Positions 48,831 through 60,574 of a stretch of 64,000 bases of DNA are shown here, piece by piece (the first letter of the stretch is position 1; every line of letters begins with the position of its first letter). The notes beneath the pieces were generated by a model. That model made no database searches and was not told the DNA's origin. It saw nothing but the letters and a program-made list of their open reading frames with translations. Source of the stretch: Cryptomeria japonica. Lineage: Eukaryota; Streptophyta; Pinopsida; Cupressales; Cupressaceae. The stretch is taken from NCBI RefSeq assembly GCF_030272615.1, contig NC_081407.1:437070230-437134229 (forward strand), written 5' to 3'. The translations under genes and the position numbers were made by a program.

Positions 48831-50152
48831 AGGAATCGACATGATTTAAGTTATACAACCTTCCATTGGAGTAACAGTCAAACAAGTGCTTAACAAAAAA
48901 TGGGGTTGTGCTAAGAAAAACATTGGAGATTGATATGTGCAACCCTAATTTATGCATGAATCCAAATTGATAGCAATCAAGGAAATTTTGACTCAAATTA
49001 CAATAAATAGAAGTTCGTTACATGGGATTAAGAGAGAGATCCCAAAATCTTTTACCTGAAATGCAAATGTCATTCTCACAATGAAGGCTCTTGCACTCGA
49101 TGACCTCGTAGGACCATGACACGATGGATCCCCAAAGATACATGTTGACAAGACCCTTATCAATACTCGACTCAAGAAGAACCTAAGGACAAGACAAGGA
49201 AGCAAGAATTAGACTCCCATACCTTTTTGAATGTCATTTGGCTTAATATGCTTAATCTATGAATCCACTTAAGTTTTGTCCACTAAGTAAATTGCCTATA
49301 CCCCTATCCCTTTCCCTGCCCTTGCTTTTGGGTATGGATCTTTCATTGGATCAATGACTGGATCTAGAGATAGATCTGTAAATGGAACCAAGTGAAGGTA
49401 TACTGCGAGATCTAGGTACCATACAGTGATAGGTCCCGATATGCTGCTAGCTCGTATAGATACCCTATGAAACAAAGGGAAAGAATGTTGAACATGAAGA
49501 AATGGGGGACTCAAAATTAGAGGATGTCGATAAGAACGATGAGATGGACATCATTGTCAACACTTGTTACTCTCAACAAAGTGAAAAGTGTTCATCTTCT
49601 CCAGAAATTACAACACTGGTCCTTTGATCTATATTGGAACTTTGATATCCTCCTAAAAGCCAGAGAATTCACATGTTCAGTGCTACACAACAAGATATGA
49701 GTTGGGGATAGACCAATAAAAATAGGGTTCATTGGGCCTTGCCAATGCCCTTTTTCTGAACTCCACAAAGAAATGTTGGATAATTTATTATTACAATTCC
49801 CCATTGCATTATCATAGGAATGTTGGGAGTGGATGCGTAAAAGGTTGAGCTTGATTGACATTTATTTGGATTCATAGTTTGTAATCAGAGTAAATCATCA
49901 GATATAGAAGTCAACAAAGATAGTAAATCAGCCAATCATCAACACACATAAAGAACAATCATAACACAAGTAAATGGACCAACAACAACATCATTAGTGT
50001 TTGAGTTGCTCCCTCTAGATGTGAGCTTGTTGTAGCTAACCATTCAACACTTCTAACTCAAGCCAACTCTAGGAGTGATATCCCATCTTGGGAATTGTAT
50101 ATAGAAACATTTGAATTGATATCCAGAATATAGAATATAAAATATGAGATAG
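48831..50152. other. Sequence between two direct repeats, no gene recognised
   Basis: Frames on the minus strand at 48993-49205 and 49592-49861 have no motif I know. The stretch is bounded by 240-bp direct repeats, so it could be the body of a small non-autonomous element, but no PBS or target duplication was found. Confidence 0.3.
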
Positions 50153-50395
50153 AGAACAATTTCATGCACATAGAATCAAAAGACAATTTTTGTTTTTTTT
50201 CACCATATATATTGAAATCCTCCAATTTCTTACCGAGCTAGAATAGAAACTCAATTGTGCTACAAGAATTTTATTTTATTTGTAGTCATATATATTGAAA
50301 TGCTTGAATTTGATGTTATAGAACAATTTCATTCACATACAACAAAAAACATATGTTTTTCACAATATATAATGAAATGCTAAGAACAATTTCAA
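50153..50395 (+). repeat. Direct repeat, copy 2 (about 240 bp)
   Basis: The partner of 48567-48830, about 1.59 kb downstream in the same orientation, with scattered substitutions and small indels. Confidence 0.8.
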
Positions 50396-50599
50396 AATAG
50401 GGAAGATTAGAGTATCAGTTGCTGTCAACCAATTTTATTTTTGTCCGGTAAAGATATATTTATATTAATTCTGAAAATGTTTGCATTCTAAAAGAAAAAT
50501 CTCCATGGCTAGCCGACTAGACTATTGAAGCTGGTATACGTCCATACATAACACATTGAAAAACATTTAAAAAACAAACACAATCCTTACTTCAAAAAA

Positions 50600-51172
50600 G
50601 GCTGTATATTCCATCTCGCTACTCCACGTGAACAGTCGCCATGCCCTCTTCCACATCCATCACTTCCATGTTCCTCACTTGGTTCATTTCTGTCTCCCTA
50701 CTGGAGCCTTCACTGAACTGCAACACACGACCCTGCTTAGTTTTTCCTCTTACACAAGGTCGACCCCGTCGTTTTATGCATGCAGGAACCGTTCGTTGCA
50801 CAAGTGCTCTATATTCCAACCAAGGTCCCCATTTTTCCATCTCCACATGTGCTTGCTAGACATCGACCGTCTCAAGGTATTGCACAATAGCATGCATTCC
50901 AGCCTATGCTACACTTCTTCTCGCCTCTTTATCGAATATGGTACTCTAGAGCAAGAATGGTCACAAGGGAGGAGTGAATTCACTCATGTGAATCCACGCT
51001 TTGTCCACACTATCAAAGCCATCCATGTCTCGTGCCAAACCTAATAAAGCTTCCATTCCCCCTAGCCATTCCTTCTTGACACACCTGCTCATGATTTATT
51101 GTTCACAACAGGTCGGAGCTCCAGACACCATGCCATAAATAGAGACATTATGTCCGAATTTGTTCTGTACTT
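50600..51172. other. Overlapping frames on both strands, nothing recognised
   Basis: Plus (50628-51044) and minus (50619-50846) frames overlap. Neither has a motif I recognise. It lies directly downstream (minus strand) of the possible transposase scrap. Confidence 0.3.
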
Positions 51173-51373
51173 TCATCCACCGTCTAGATACTCAGGTCCA
51201 AGGATTAAATTCATTGCGGAAAAGAATGTGTTGTCTTCATAGATGAACAAGTTCATCAACCTATCATTTCTTATTCCTCCCCAAAATGCGACTTGTGTTT
51301 TGCTTGTCTCTAAAGAAAAGTTGGCCTCCATATTTGAATTCGAGATACCTGTAATTCCAAAATAGACATGCAA
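51173..51373 (-). pseudogene. Possible mariner-like DDE transposase scrap
   Basis: The minus frame reads SLETSKTQVAFWGGIRNDRL, then YEDNTFFSAMNLILGPEYL. A V.(V/F)WGGI...(R)L...F...NT..S..Y...L pattern is common just after the first catalytic aspartate of Tc1/mariner transposases. Only about 50 residues support this, so it is tentative. Confidence 0.35.
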
Positions 51374-51619
51374 ATCTGTTAGACTAACAATGATGTCTAT
51401 AAATTATTTGTATTTTTATCAACCTATGCATTAATTTTTTAGAGCTTTCTAATAACTAAATTCATCTACCACAAGTTCCATGTTATTCTAGAATCTAAGT
51501 ACTTGTATTCTGCACCATAGTCTGTGGATGTTTTTGTACACTTACACATATCCATATCATGCTATCCTATGAAGACCTTGGATTCATATGACACACACAA
51601 CTAATAGAAAATTTCATTC

Positions 51620-52210
51620 CGATATCAACTAACAAGGCGTGTTATGCGCTTTCACAATTTCGCGCATGACTGCTCCAAAATGGTAGTACGCACTGACTAA
51701 CATGCCTGTTAGTCGCACATTTTACACCATTAATTTTTTGATCAATGGATAGAGATTGACTAACACAACGCTAACACGTTGTATGAAAGGTCCATTTTGG
51801 AGGGTCCTATTTTGGAGGGAGGGTCACGACGACTATTTTGGTTCCAAATGAACCTTTCGTACAACACGATAACAATGTGTTAGTCAATCACAACCATTTA
51901 TTGCAAAATCGATGGTGTAAAATGAATGACTAACACGTGTGTTAGTAAATCCATTCTGTCATTTTGGAGCTTGAACACACGTGTCCATTTTGGAGCCAGA
52001 ATAGCTCCAATCGGTCCCCTAACACGCTTGTTAGAGAATCCGTACTGTTGTTTTGGAGTGTATTCTGGCTCCAAAATGATAGTATGGATTGACTAACACG
52101 TGTGTTAGTCACGCATTTTACACCATCAATTTTGCAATAAATGGCTATGATTGATTAACACGTTGCTATCACGCTATACAAAAGGTCTATTTTGGAGCTA
52201 GAATAGCTTC
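51620..52210. repeat. Subterminal-type repeat cluster (right)
   Basis: Units of about 110 bp carry GACTAACACG...GTTAGT, ACACCAT(C/T)AATTTT, AACACGTTG, GAAAGGTCC(A)TTTTGGAG and CAGAATAG. They occur at about 51700-51815 (direct), 51845-52000 (inverted) and 52080-52210 (direct). At about 51630-51680 a TAACAAGGCGTGTTATGCGC piece matches the 84-bp satellite. Confidence 0.7.
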
Positions 52211-52234
52211 GACCAGACAAGACCGACCAAAAAC

Positions 52235-52340
52235 CTAACACTACTTCTAACCCTAACCCGCCTTCTAACCCTAACGCGACATGCAAACCTAACACGGCTA
52301 ACCCTAACGCAACAACCTAACATGCATTCTAACCATGGGG
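52235..52340 (+). repeat. Degenerate CTAACCCTAAC tract
   Basis: CTAACCCTAAC occurs at least three times with variants (CTAACACGGCTAACC), mixed with GCGAC. Similar pieces occur at 23408-23440 and 52729-52740. It resembles decayed interstitial telomere-like sequence but lacks the plant CCCTAAA period, so it may simply be another repeat motif of this element. Confidence 0.5.
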
Positions 52341-52394
52341 AAACTTCTAACCCACTCCCACCCGTCCAATCCAAAATCTACACTCACAAAGATA

Positions 52395-52585
52395 TTCTTT
52401 GGCCTTGCTAATTCGCGGATTGCGTGCCTGCCTTTTTCTATGGCCTCGTGAAATGATGAATTAGACTATCATGGTGTGTTATGTGCTTTCGCTGATTTGC
52501 GGACTACGTGTCCACCTTTTTCTGTGGCCTTGTGAAATGACAAATTTGACAAAAATGGCATGTTATGCGCCTTCACAGATGATCT
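52395..52585 (+). repeat. Two diverged units of the 84-bp satellite
   Basis: AATTCGCGGATTGCGTGCC, TTTTTCTATGGCCTCGTGAAATGA and GTGTTATGTGCTTTCGCTGA repeat with about 85-bp spacing, as in the left half of the 36.9-38.5 kb array. Confidence 0.8.
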
Positions 52586-52739
52586 AGCTTAGCCACGGCT
52601 GCACAACCCACTGTTCAAAAGGTTGTTCAAAAGGGCTGACCCACTACCAGACTACCATGGCTTGTTAGTCGAGAGTCATGATGTAAGGCTTTTTGGAGCC
52701 AGCGTACACGTGTCCCGCGTGGTCTCTAACCCTAACACG

Positions 52740-53200
52740 ATGATTAGACAGGCAAATTTCCTCCCTATTCTGCCTCCAAAATAGGCAAATTTTTGCACTA
52801 CATATAAAGCAAAACAAGAAATGAAAACAAACAATGCAAAACCATAATAGATGCGTCCATCATTTTAAATAAAATCCAAATAGAAATAGGAAAAAGATGA
52901 CTTGTAGAGGCGGATTTCAACATACCTCACACCCACCATGACACAGAAAATTGCAGTCCCAGAAATTCACCCTCAACAATCGGACGCCCTTCAACAATGC
53001 AACTTGCTTCAACAATTGGACGCCCTTCAACAACGTAGCTTGCTTCTTCAACAAGCCCTTCAACAATGAGTCATAACCTGCTTCTTCAACAAGAGCCCTT
53101 CAACAATGAGTCACAGCCTGCACTTCAACGATAATGTTTTAATCACGCATTAGTCTTCTTTTTTGCACGTTAGGCACAAAATGGCGCCACATTTTTTGAA
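52740..53200 (+). repeat. Direct copy of 23430-23790
   Basis: The order CTATTCTG(C/G)CTCCAAAA, ATGCAAA, TTTTAAA(T/C)AAAATCCAAA, GGCGGATTTCAACATACC, CACGACACAGAAAATTG-like, CAACAATGAG, CGCATTAGTCTTCTTTTTT, AATGGCGCC is shared with 23440-23795. This copy has extra CCTTCAACAA units (at least six). Confidence 0.75.
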
Positions 53201-53219
53201 AGCGGCGCCCTCTTTTTCC

Positions 53220-53590
53220 CGCTGGTATGCCGTCTGAATGTGGTTTCTTAAATCGCCAGTGGTTTTTTTATTTTATGGCTTTTTTTTGAAGCTCGCACCC
53301 TCTTTTTCTTGCTGGTATGCCATTCGAATGCAGTTTCTACAGTCACCGACAGTTTTTTTTTTTTTTGGCTTTTAATGTGCGTGTTATGCACAAAATACCT
53401 CCGCTAACCACTAAGCAAGCCGTGGTCGTCCTCTGACATGTCCACGTAATTTCGTGTGGGGCCCAATGATTGAAACCGATGAGTCCACGACAATTCCACA
53501 TCACATACTGTGGGTCCGGCCGCTGCGGAAAATTGGCATGGTATGCATGTTGTTGGTACGATAAGTCACTTTTGGAGCCAAAATAGACGC
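53220..53590 (-). repeat. Right inverted-repeat end of the 24-53 kb region
   Basis: It is the reverse complement of 24290-24600 over CACATTAAAAGC, GCATAACA, GTGGACATG, GGGCCC, TATGTGATGTGGA and CATACCATGCCAA. The GAAAC(C/T)..CATTC block, single on the left, is present twice here (about 53225-53260 and 53310-53340). A frame is open across it on the minus strand (53738-53343), and its aligned left counterpart is open too (24323-24538), but I see no domain. Confidence 0.7.
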
Positions 53591-53739
53591 GTCCCATGAA
53601 AACACATAGAACATATTTTAGTTGTTTAAATGTTTTATTTGATTGCCCGTCTACCAAAGACTTTCCGACCAATTTTTTGGCGTGAGAAATGTACAACATG
53701 ATAATTTTACAGTGTGAGACATGAGTTTTCAAGAACAAT

Positions 53740-54735
53740 AGCCTATTTGCTAATTACAATACATTTTATTAATAGTTGTGACTTTAAATTTGTTATTGTT
53801 GTGAAATGTATCATTAGTTGTAAAAAACAATCATCATGTGATCCCACATCATCTGCACAAGTATAGGGGCCTCTTTTGCAAGTCTATTGGTCTGACTTTT
53901 TTTTTTTGCGTTGTTTTGGACACCTTGGCAAAAAGCATGTTAATGTGGCACCATACTTGATGATGTGACCCTGAAACCTTAGTTATAAGTAGGGAACGCC
54001 CTTGTAAGCTATTGCAAAAAATTGAGAGTGATTTGAAATTTCCACATAAGATTTTGAGAAGTGTGAAGTTAGGGTGCACAACTACTGGGTCCTCTCCCCT
54101 ACTTGACGTAGTAAATACATGTTTGCCACGACAACAAGGACTTAGGACCTTAGAAAAGAATTTTAATAATATTTGCAAACTAAGGACCTAGGACCTTAGA
54201 AAAGGCTAGAACTAGCAATTGTACATTGGTGTGTAATGGGTACGCCAAAAAGTATTGAAGGTGAATAAGGAAAAAATTGGTTTATTTTTTGTATACATTT
54301 GTGTAGTACATGAAGTAGATTGACTAGCCATATAGTATGATGTTGTTTGTGTAACAATAGAGAAGTTATATTTACAATTGAACTATGCACCCACTTATAT
54401 GGATATAAGAATAATTGAAACAAAACCTCTACATTTGGATCATAATCAAGCTCCATAACCAACAAGCTCATATTATGTTTGCATCCTTCTCCTCAATTCT
54501 CAATCATTGATTTCAAAATGTGAGTGGGATATAATTATAATTTGATAGAATATTTATAATAATTAAATTTAATAGTTTCAGCTATTTTATAAGATAGCTT
54601 TGATATATGTAATTTTATTTCACAATAAGAAAGTGAACTAAAATATAAAACAATAATTTTCTCAATCTTGAGGTTGACATTAGACAAGTCCCATTGTTTT
54701 GAGGATAGTGATGAATTATTTTTTGGTACATATAT
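53740..54735. other. Unassigned AT-rich sequence
   Basis: Short minus frames (53849-54178, 54196-54471) have no recognised motif. AGGACCTTAG(A/G)AAAG repeats at 54145 and 54190. Confidence 0.3.
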
Positions 54736-54737
54736 TA

Positions 54738-54870
54738 GTAAAATCAACATTGGATCTAGATAAGTATTGTAGGCAGCCTGTCGCTTCTCACCAAGCAGTT
54801 CCAAGTCTTGAAGACGTGAGACCTGATATTCTTCATCATAACAAAGGTCTATCCAATCTGTTGCTATCAA
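54738..54870 (-). pseudogene. Gypsy integrase C-terminal scrap
   Basis: The minus frame reads DEEYQVSRLQDLELLGEKRQ then AAYNTY. An LxxLxxLxEKRxxA pattern is typical of the helix after the integrase core in plant Ty3/gypsy elements, before the KPxxFxxGDLVL block. Only about 40 residues match. Confidence 0.4.
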
Positions 54871-54874
54871 CCGA

Positions 54875-56589
54875 GGTGGTTTAAAGTATCATTAATTATT
54901 TAATTTCATTTGAAATAATTAGTTTAACATTTTAGTCCTAATTATTTATCCTTAGATAGTGATATAATTAATTTACCTAGGATATTTTTCTATGAACATT
55001 TATGTTCCATATGAGGAAAAAAGTACATACCTTGTCCTTTTTCCATCTTATTTTTATACTTAATGTAGCTTAATCGTAAATACATTGTTCTAACATTCAA
55101 TTTGTCTTATTTTGTGCATAATTTGACACAATCTTGAAGTTTATTATCCATCACCATACCTTAGCCCTTGAAGGTTCGAACCAACCCTCATTATTGTCAT
55201 TCTAAAAAAATTGAATTAGATCATGGGTACAAATTTTCCTTGGATGGAATCGTGTCCATGACTCTATCATCTTAGTTCAAACATTTTTATTACCATCTTA
55301 AGTTAATCCTTTTAGATGTTCTAACTATTGCCCATCAAATTCTACACATAATATATTGAATTAAGTTTGCTCTAGATGTTATTTTATTTTTAGGCTCAAA
55401 CATGCGAATTAATGCCATATTAAATGTCTTTAAATGCTAAGACACTAGTGACAAGGAGTAGGAATATTAGAATTAGAATTTGAATATTTGATCTCAAGGT
55501 TCATTCTTCCATGTCGGGGACTAATCTTGAGTGGCACATAGATGAACCTAGGTCAAGAAGCAACAATATTAAGGAAGGGATAAAATGTATTGAGAAAAAT
55601 TTGAATGGAGTGTATAAAGGAGAAGTAAATATTAAATGCATAGTTTTAAGTGTAAGTGAGTGGAAATATAGATGGATAACAATTAGAGCATGAGCTAATC
55701 TTAGCACAAGAGCATGCCACTTGACATTAAAAAAAAATCATCAAAGTGAACACAATACTAAATGGAAAATGAAACCATTATATAAATTTCATCATTACAG
55801 TAATTTGAATATAATTAAGTGTGTATTTTATTTCTTTAACAATAATCTTATATAATTAAAACAATTAGACAATAGGATATATATGTGTGCACCCATGTTC
55901 AAGATTAAGACATAAAAAATTGTCTAGACACTTTTTTTTCAATCACCTATTATATCATCCATAGTTATGTATGTATGATGCCTTATAATTTTACTTGGAA
56001 TTCAATTTTCAAAATGTCAAATTTTTATTTATGGAAGAGTTTAAGAATATTTTAAAGAAATGACTCATGGATACATGCATATATGTACTTATATATGAGA
56101 GTATGCATATATAATATGTATAGATGTTAATATAAACATGTATACATTAAATTATTGCATGAGTGATAAAATGATAAAATTTCATAATTTAAATAATTAA
56201 TAAATTAACTTGGTATACCAATCCATGACTTAGAGTCGTGAAACCCTAAAAACTCCTATTCAGACCAAATTAGGGTTACCTAACATAACCAATTGACAAA
56301 AGACATGGTCAACATGAGATGACCTGACTCAACTTACAGTTAGGGTTTCCAGATGGCATGAGCTCTCTCTCATTACCTCCCGACCTCATGATACTTCCCC
56401 TCCCTTCTCGGAGGATGACGAACTCCTACACACAATTGGCCAGTTCAAACAGTTAGCCTGAAATCTTGTCATAACTCTGACATTTCAAAAATATTATCAA
56501 CAAAAGTAAACATCTTAAATGTCATCATGTTAAATATCAAAACATCACTTTAACAGTTGAGTCATCATTTCATCATACTGAGCACAAAT
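54875..56589. other. AT-rich DNA, no gene recognised
   Basis: I see no conserved frame. Short open frames at 55501-55707 on either strand are antisense to each other and lack motifs. Confidence 0.4.
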
Positions 56590-56591
56590 AA

Positions 56592-56705
56592 CATCATTCA
56601 ATTATAACATGAAACATCTAGGGCATCATCATTTAATTATAACATGAAACAACTAGGGCATCATCATTTAATTATAACATGAAACATCTAGAGCATACAA
56701 ACAAG
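56592..56705 (+). repeat. Three tandem copies of an about 42-bp unit
   Basis: CATCATT(C/T)AATTATAACATGAAACA(T/A)CTAG(G/A)GCAT occurs three times in succession. Confidence 0.85.
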
Positions 56706-56994
56706 AATTTAAATACAAGACAACATAACATATATTTACTTTGGACATAACTGAATTAGACCTCCCTAAAACACAAATGTTATAATTGGCATAAGTTTTT
56801 CATAGTCCATGTTGTATTTGCAAGAATGTTTTGGGACAAACTACGTTAGATTTTTTTGTATCATGATGTTAGATTGCAATAAGAAATCTATCAAGAAGAA
56901 GAAGAATAATACAAAGAAGGATAACAAATAAAATATTAAGAAGAGGGGATAGTGGAGAGGAAATTGGAAAACGAAGGAACAAATGTGAAAGGAT

Positions 56995-59404
56995 TGTTAG
57001 ACACAATGTACCACTGAGAGGGGGGTGAATTAGTGGTTCTCAACTTTTCCCTTTAACTATCCTTATGAAAGTATACCGATCAACAAATCTAACTAAATGC
57101 AGACTTACCGGTTAGTTAAGAGACTAAACACAAATACATTCACACAAAGGGACATCACATAACACCAGTATGTACGAGGAAAACCCAAGATGGGAAAAAC
57201 CTCGGTGAGCAATGCTGCTAGAGTCTACTGCTTTAATCCAGCCTCACAATGAAATATGTTACAAAGTTTAGGGCAGCAACCTAAGGAGCTACAACCCTTG
57301 ATTTAGGGCACCAACCCCTAACTAATTTATGGGCTACAACCCCTGCACTGAGCTACAACTCAGTGATCACAATGATAGCATCAAATACAAAAGTAATTAA
57401 TCTGTTACAAGTGAATCTTGTAACCATTTCATATACCTTACTCTGTTGGTGAGACACCTTCTTTGCTACATCGGTTCACCTCTCTCTGTTGTTGCTTTAC
57501 CGATTTACACTCTACCAGTTCTTTCTGCTGGTCGCCTCTTCTCTCAACTGCTTTGCTACTCTCCACCACCAGTCTTGATAACTTAGTCAGATATCTATCA
57601 TTTGATCCTTGTCGGTCCTCAGCTTCCCTTTGCAATTTGCTATGGCTCTTCTATGCCAGTTTAGTCACCACTGGTTTCCTCGTCTGTCAGACTCAATGGC
57701 CAACTACCGGTTGCCTCGCTCTTACCAGTTGAACTCTCCAACCTTATTCTCTCTCCCACTCTTACTCTTGATGAGCACTTGATTGATTTTCTCTCGTTTG
57801 CAGCAGCAACACTCTCTCAACCAGCAACACTTAACAATATCTTTGGCTTGCATATTTATAGCCCAGTCTTCCCGCCAAAAGCCAATTCAAATCATAGGTG
57901 GTTAGGGTTTCCTCATCAACCTTGAGGTAAACCAAATCCAATCAGATCTTATCCAATCTTCCTTGGATTGATCACCTGCATTGGAGGAATGCACTTGTAT
58001 GCGTTTTCCATCATCCAATGCATATTTGCTAAAAATAGCAAATCTAACCCTGTTCCTCAACCTTGTAATCAGTCGACACATTTATGATCCAGTTGTTTCC
58101 TTCTCGAGGTCAATCTGCAATCAGATATCATGCATTGATCATGGCACCAGCAAATCTCTGATCTTCCTCTGTCGTTCATCTTTCATTGAGCCGCAAACTC
58201 TGCAACTCCTCCATGATTGTCGCAGTCAACATTTAATGTCGACTAATCGCAACTATCTCTATGAGACCAGACATCACCGACCTCTGCATATTCACCACCT
58301 TAGCTCTGCGTGGCATCACATTCTCATGCATCCAATCTCACCGACATAGAGTCAGTTCATGCTTGCACATCCGACAAACCCTTACTGGAATCAATCCTTA
58401 CCGGTTTGCTTATACCATCACAAATGTTGTCGGTAAACCTTCATTCCAACACCAGCTTAATCTTGCTGGTGTAACACAACAACCGGGTATCAACCATGCC
58501 GGTCCTCAACAACCATCAAGAGTAACTCTACATGTGTAACTTTATCTGATGAAGGTCTTTCACTTCTTTACATTCAATCACTCAGCTGCATACCATTATC
58601 CTTGTTTACTAGTAACTACCTAGATGACTCAATTTCATCATCCTTCATTAGATCTGCAATGGTGGCAACACAACACACCTTCTTCATTCTGGTAACTCTA
58701 TTTTGTGTGCAGCTGCAGACATAGCATCATTTGTCCAGTTCATCTCACAACCGGTTTTCCATAGTGGCAAAACTCTTCATTTTAAATCTTCCTTCACCAT
58801 CCTGGTAACACATCTTGTCTTCACATGCTTATTCAGTGTGTATCTTTGATCGCACTCTCTTGAGGCTTAACTGATCTCAGACTCTAGAAGCATTCTCATC
58901 TTTCGCTTGGTCATCCGGCCTGTTCATTCACTCATTTGCCTATCTCAGGGAATCATTTTGCTGGTACAAGTGTGACTTTACTGAGGGGAGGATACATCTT
59001 CAACTTGACATATGTCCCAATATCTTTCCATATGTCAGCATGCTCACATAAGCATCTTACTCTTGTCAACCTATCACATAATCTGTAATAGCTTCTTCAT
59101 CTGGTGGGAAAAAAGATAGTTAGCATCATACTAGCAATCTAGTAGCCTACACAAATCACCTCCGATGTTGATGTGATTCAAATAGCATTCCACCTCTCCA
59201 TCACAATTAGTTTCCTAAGATGCCTTATTTTTCATGCTGGTTGTATGCATCACCATGTCAACAACCTTTTACTCATCGGTCTCTTAACTGCACCACAAGC
59301 ATACTTTTTCATACTAATGGACACCAAAAACAACACATCAACTCTTCTCCTATACCGGTTATCCTACTATACCAGTTGACATCAATGACAACACAATGCC
59401 AACA
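56995..59404 (-). mobile_element. Copia solo LTR with perfect 5-bp target-site duplication
   Basis: The plus strand begins TGTTAGACACAATG and ends CACAATGCCAACA. On the minus strand this is a copia LTR from TGTTGGCATTGTG to CATTGTGTCTAACA, with TTCACCCCCCTCTC near its 3' end and a TATA box on the minus strand at 57860-57853. AGGAT lies on both sides (56990-56994 and 59405-59409). No internal coding region is present, so this is a solo LTR left by LTR-LTR recombination. Frames inside it (57463-58539) are not genes. Confidence 0.9.
57853..57860 (-). promoter_or_regulatory. TATA box (TATAAATA) in the solo LTR
   Basis: On the minus strand GGGCTATAAATATGC lies in the interior of the LTR, as expected for the U3 promoter. 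A similar TATAAATATG occurs in the LTR at 61490-62709. Confidence 0.6.
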
Positions 59405-59409
59405 AGGAT

Positions 59410-60359
59410 AGATAAAGAGGGAAACTTTTATGAAAATACAAATGGTAGTTTATAAATACTTGAAAATAGTTTCTTGCTATTGCCTATAACATTTTGTTAA
59501 AGAATTATATTCTAGCTATTTTAGGAGGATTCTAATTGTTGGTCACATTAGTGAGTGTAAAACCAAGGATAGCAAATTTCTACAATCCATGAAAATGTTG
59601 CTAAATGTTTATAGATTTGATTGTGTGTGGATTTGGTTAATGAGTGTAAAGATTTGATTGTGTATGGTTTTGATTAGTGAGCGCAAAATCATTAACTTGT
59701 TAATCCCTCCATAATGATTACAAACAAAATCTACATGTAAAACATAAATAATTAAAATAAATTTCAAAGTTAAATCTAAAAATTTAAATATAAAGTCAAA
59801 ATATATAAAAATCCAAATATTAATAAAAATAATAATAAATAATGATCTTATTAAATTAATAAGTAATTAATTAATACATTAAAAGTTAAATCTAAATTAA
59901 AAAATTAAAAGTTAAATCTAAATTAAAAAATTAATATAGAAAAAATTAAATATAAATCAAAATTCAAATTCCAGATAATAATAAATGCAACAATAAATAA
60001 TAAATTTATTAGAATATAATAATCAAATAAAAAAATACAACTATTTTTTAATTAATAATTAGTGAAAAAATTAATTGTATAATAAAATAATAAAAAATCA
60101 AACCATACATTATATTTATTAGAAAATTAGAAATTTAGACTCAAACCAGCAAGATCCTAACAACAAAAAACCCCCTAGTAAATGCAATTGACATAAAAAT
60201 GAAAATTGGATAACAAAAACAAATAGGGATCTAACAATAGGTATAATAATATTATCATATGTGAAAAGAACCACTAATAAAACCAAACCAAATGATACAT
60301 GGGATCTGGTCAACTTAGTTATATATATAACTATTGTCCAAACATAAACCTAATGTTTA
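59410..60359. other. Very AT-rich spacer
   Basis: 59740-60110 is almost entirely A/T with TAAATCTAAATT-type repeats. No gene is seen. Confidence 0.5.
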
Positions 60360-60572
60360 GTTGTAATAGAGGAGTAATAGTCATTTATTTAGTCATTTTG
60401 ATTTGTGTGACTAATTATTTAGTTGTGTTCCTTACCTGATGACCAAATTAGTCATTTATTTAGTCATTTATAGCTGTGTTGCAAAAAATGACTAGAATTT
60501 GGTCATTTTTACTTGTTGTGACTAAAAGTTTTAGTCACCTTGTCATTTATTTGCCATATTTCTACTAGTGAA
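60360..60572 (-). mobile_element. CACTA-type transposon terminus
   Basis: The plus strand ends TATTTCTACTAGTG, which on the minus strand is CACTAGTAGAAATA, the form of a CACTA terminal inverted repeat. Directly inside it, (T)TAGTCA(T)TT(T) and GACTAA motifs recur at least eight times in both orientations, like CACTA subterminal repeats. The opposite end was not found, so this is an end fragment or one end of a small non-autonomous element. Confidence 0.5.
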
Positions 60573-60574
60573 AA

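Noticed and set aside
57438-58539. Frames up to 122 codons on both strands
   Set aside because: They lie wholly within the solo LTR and have no motifs.
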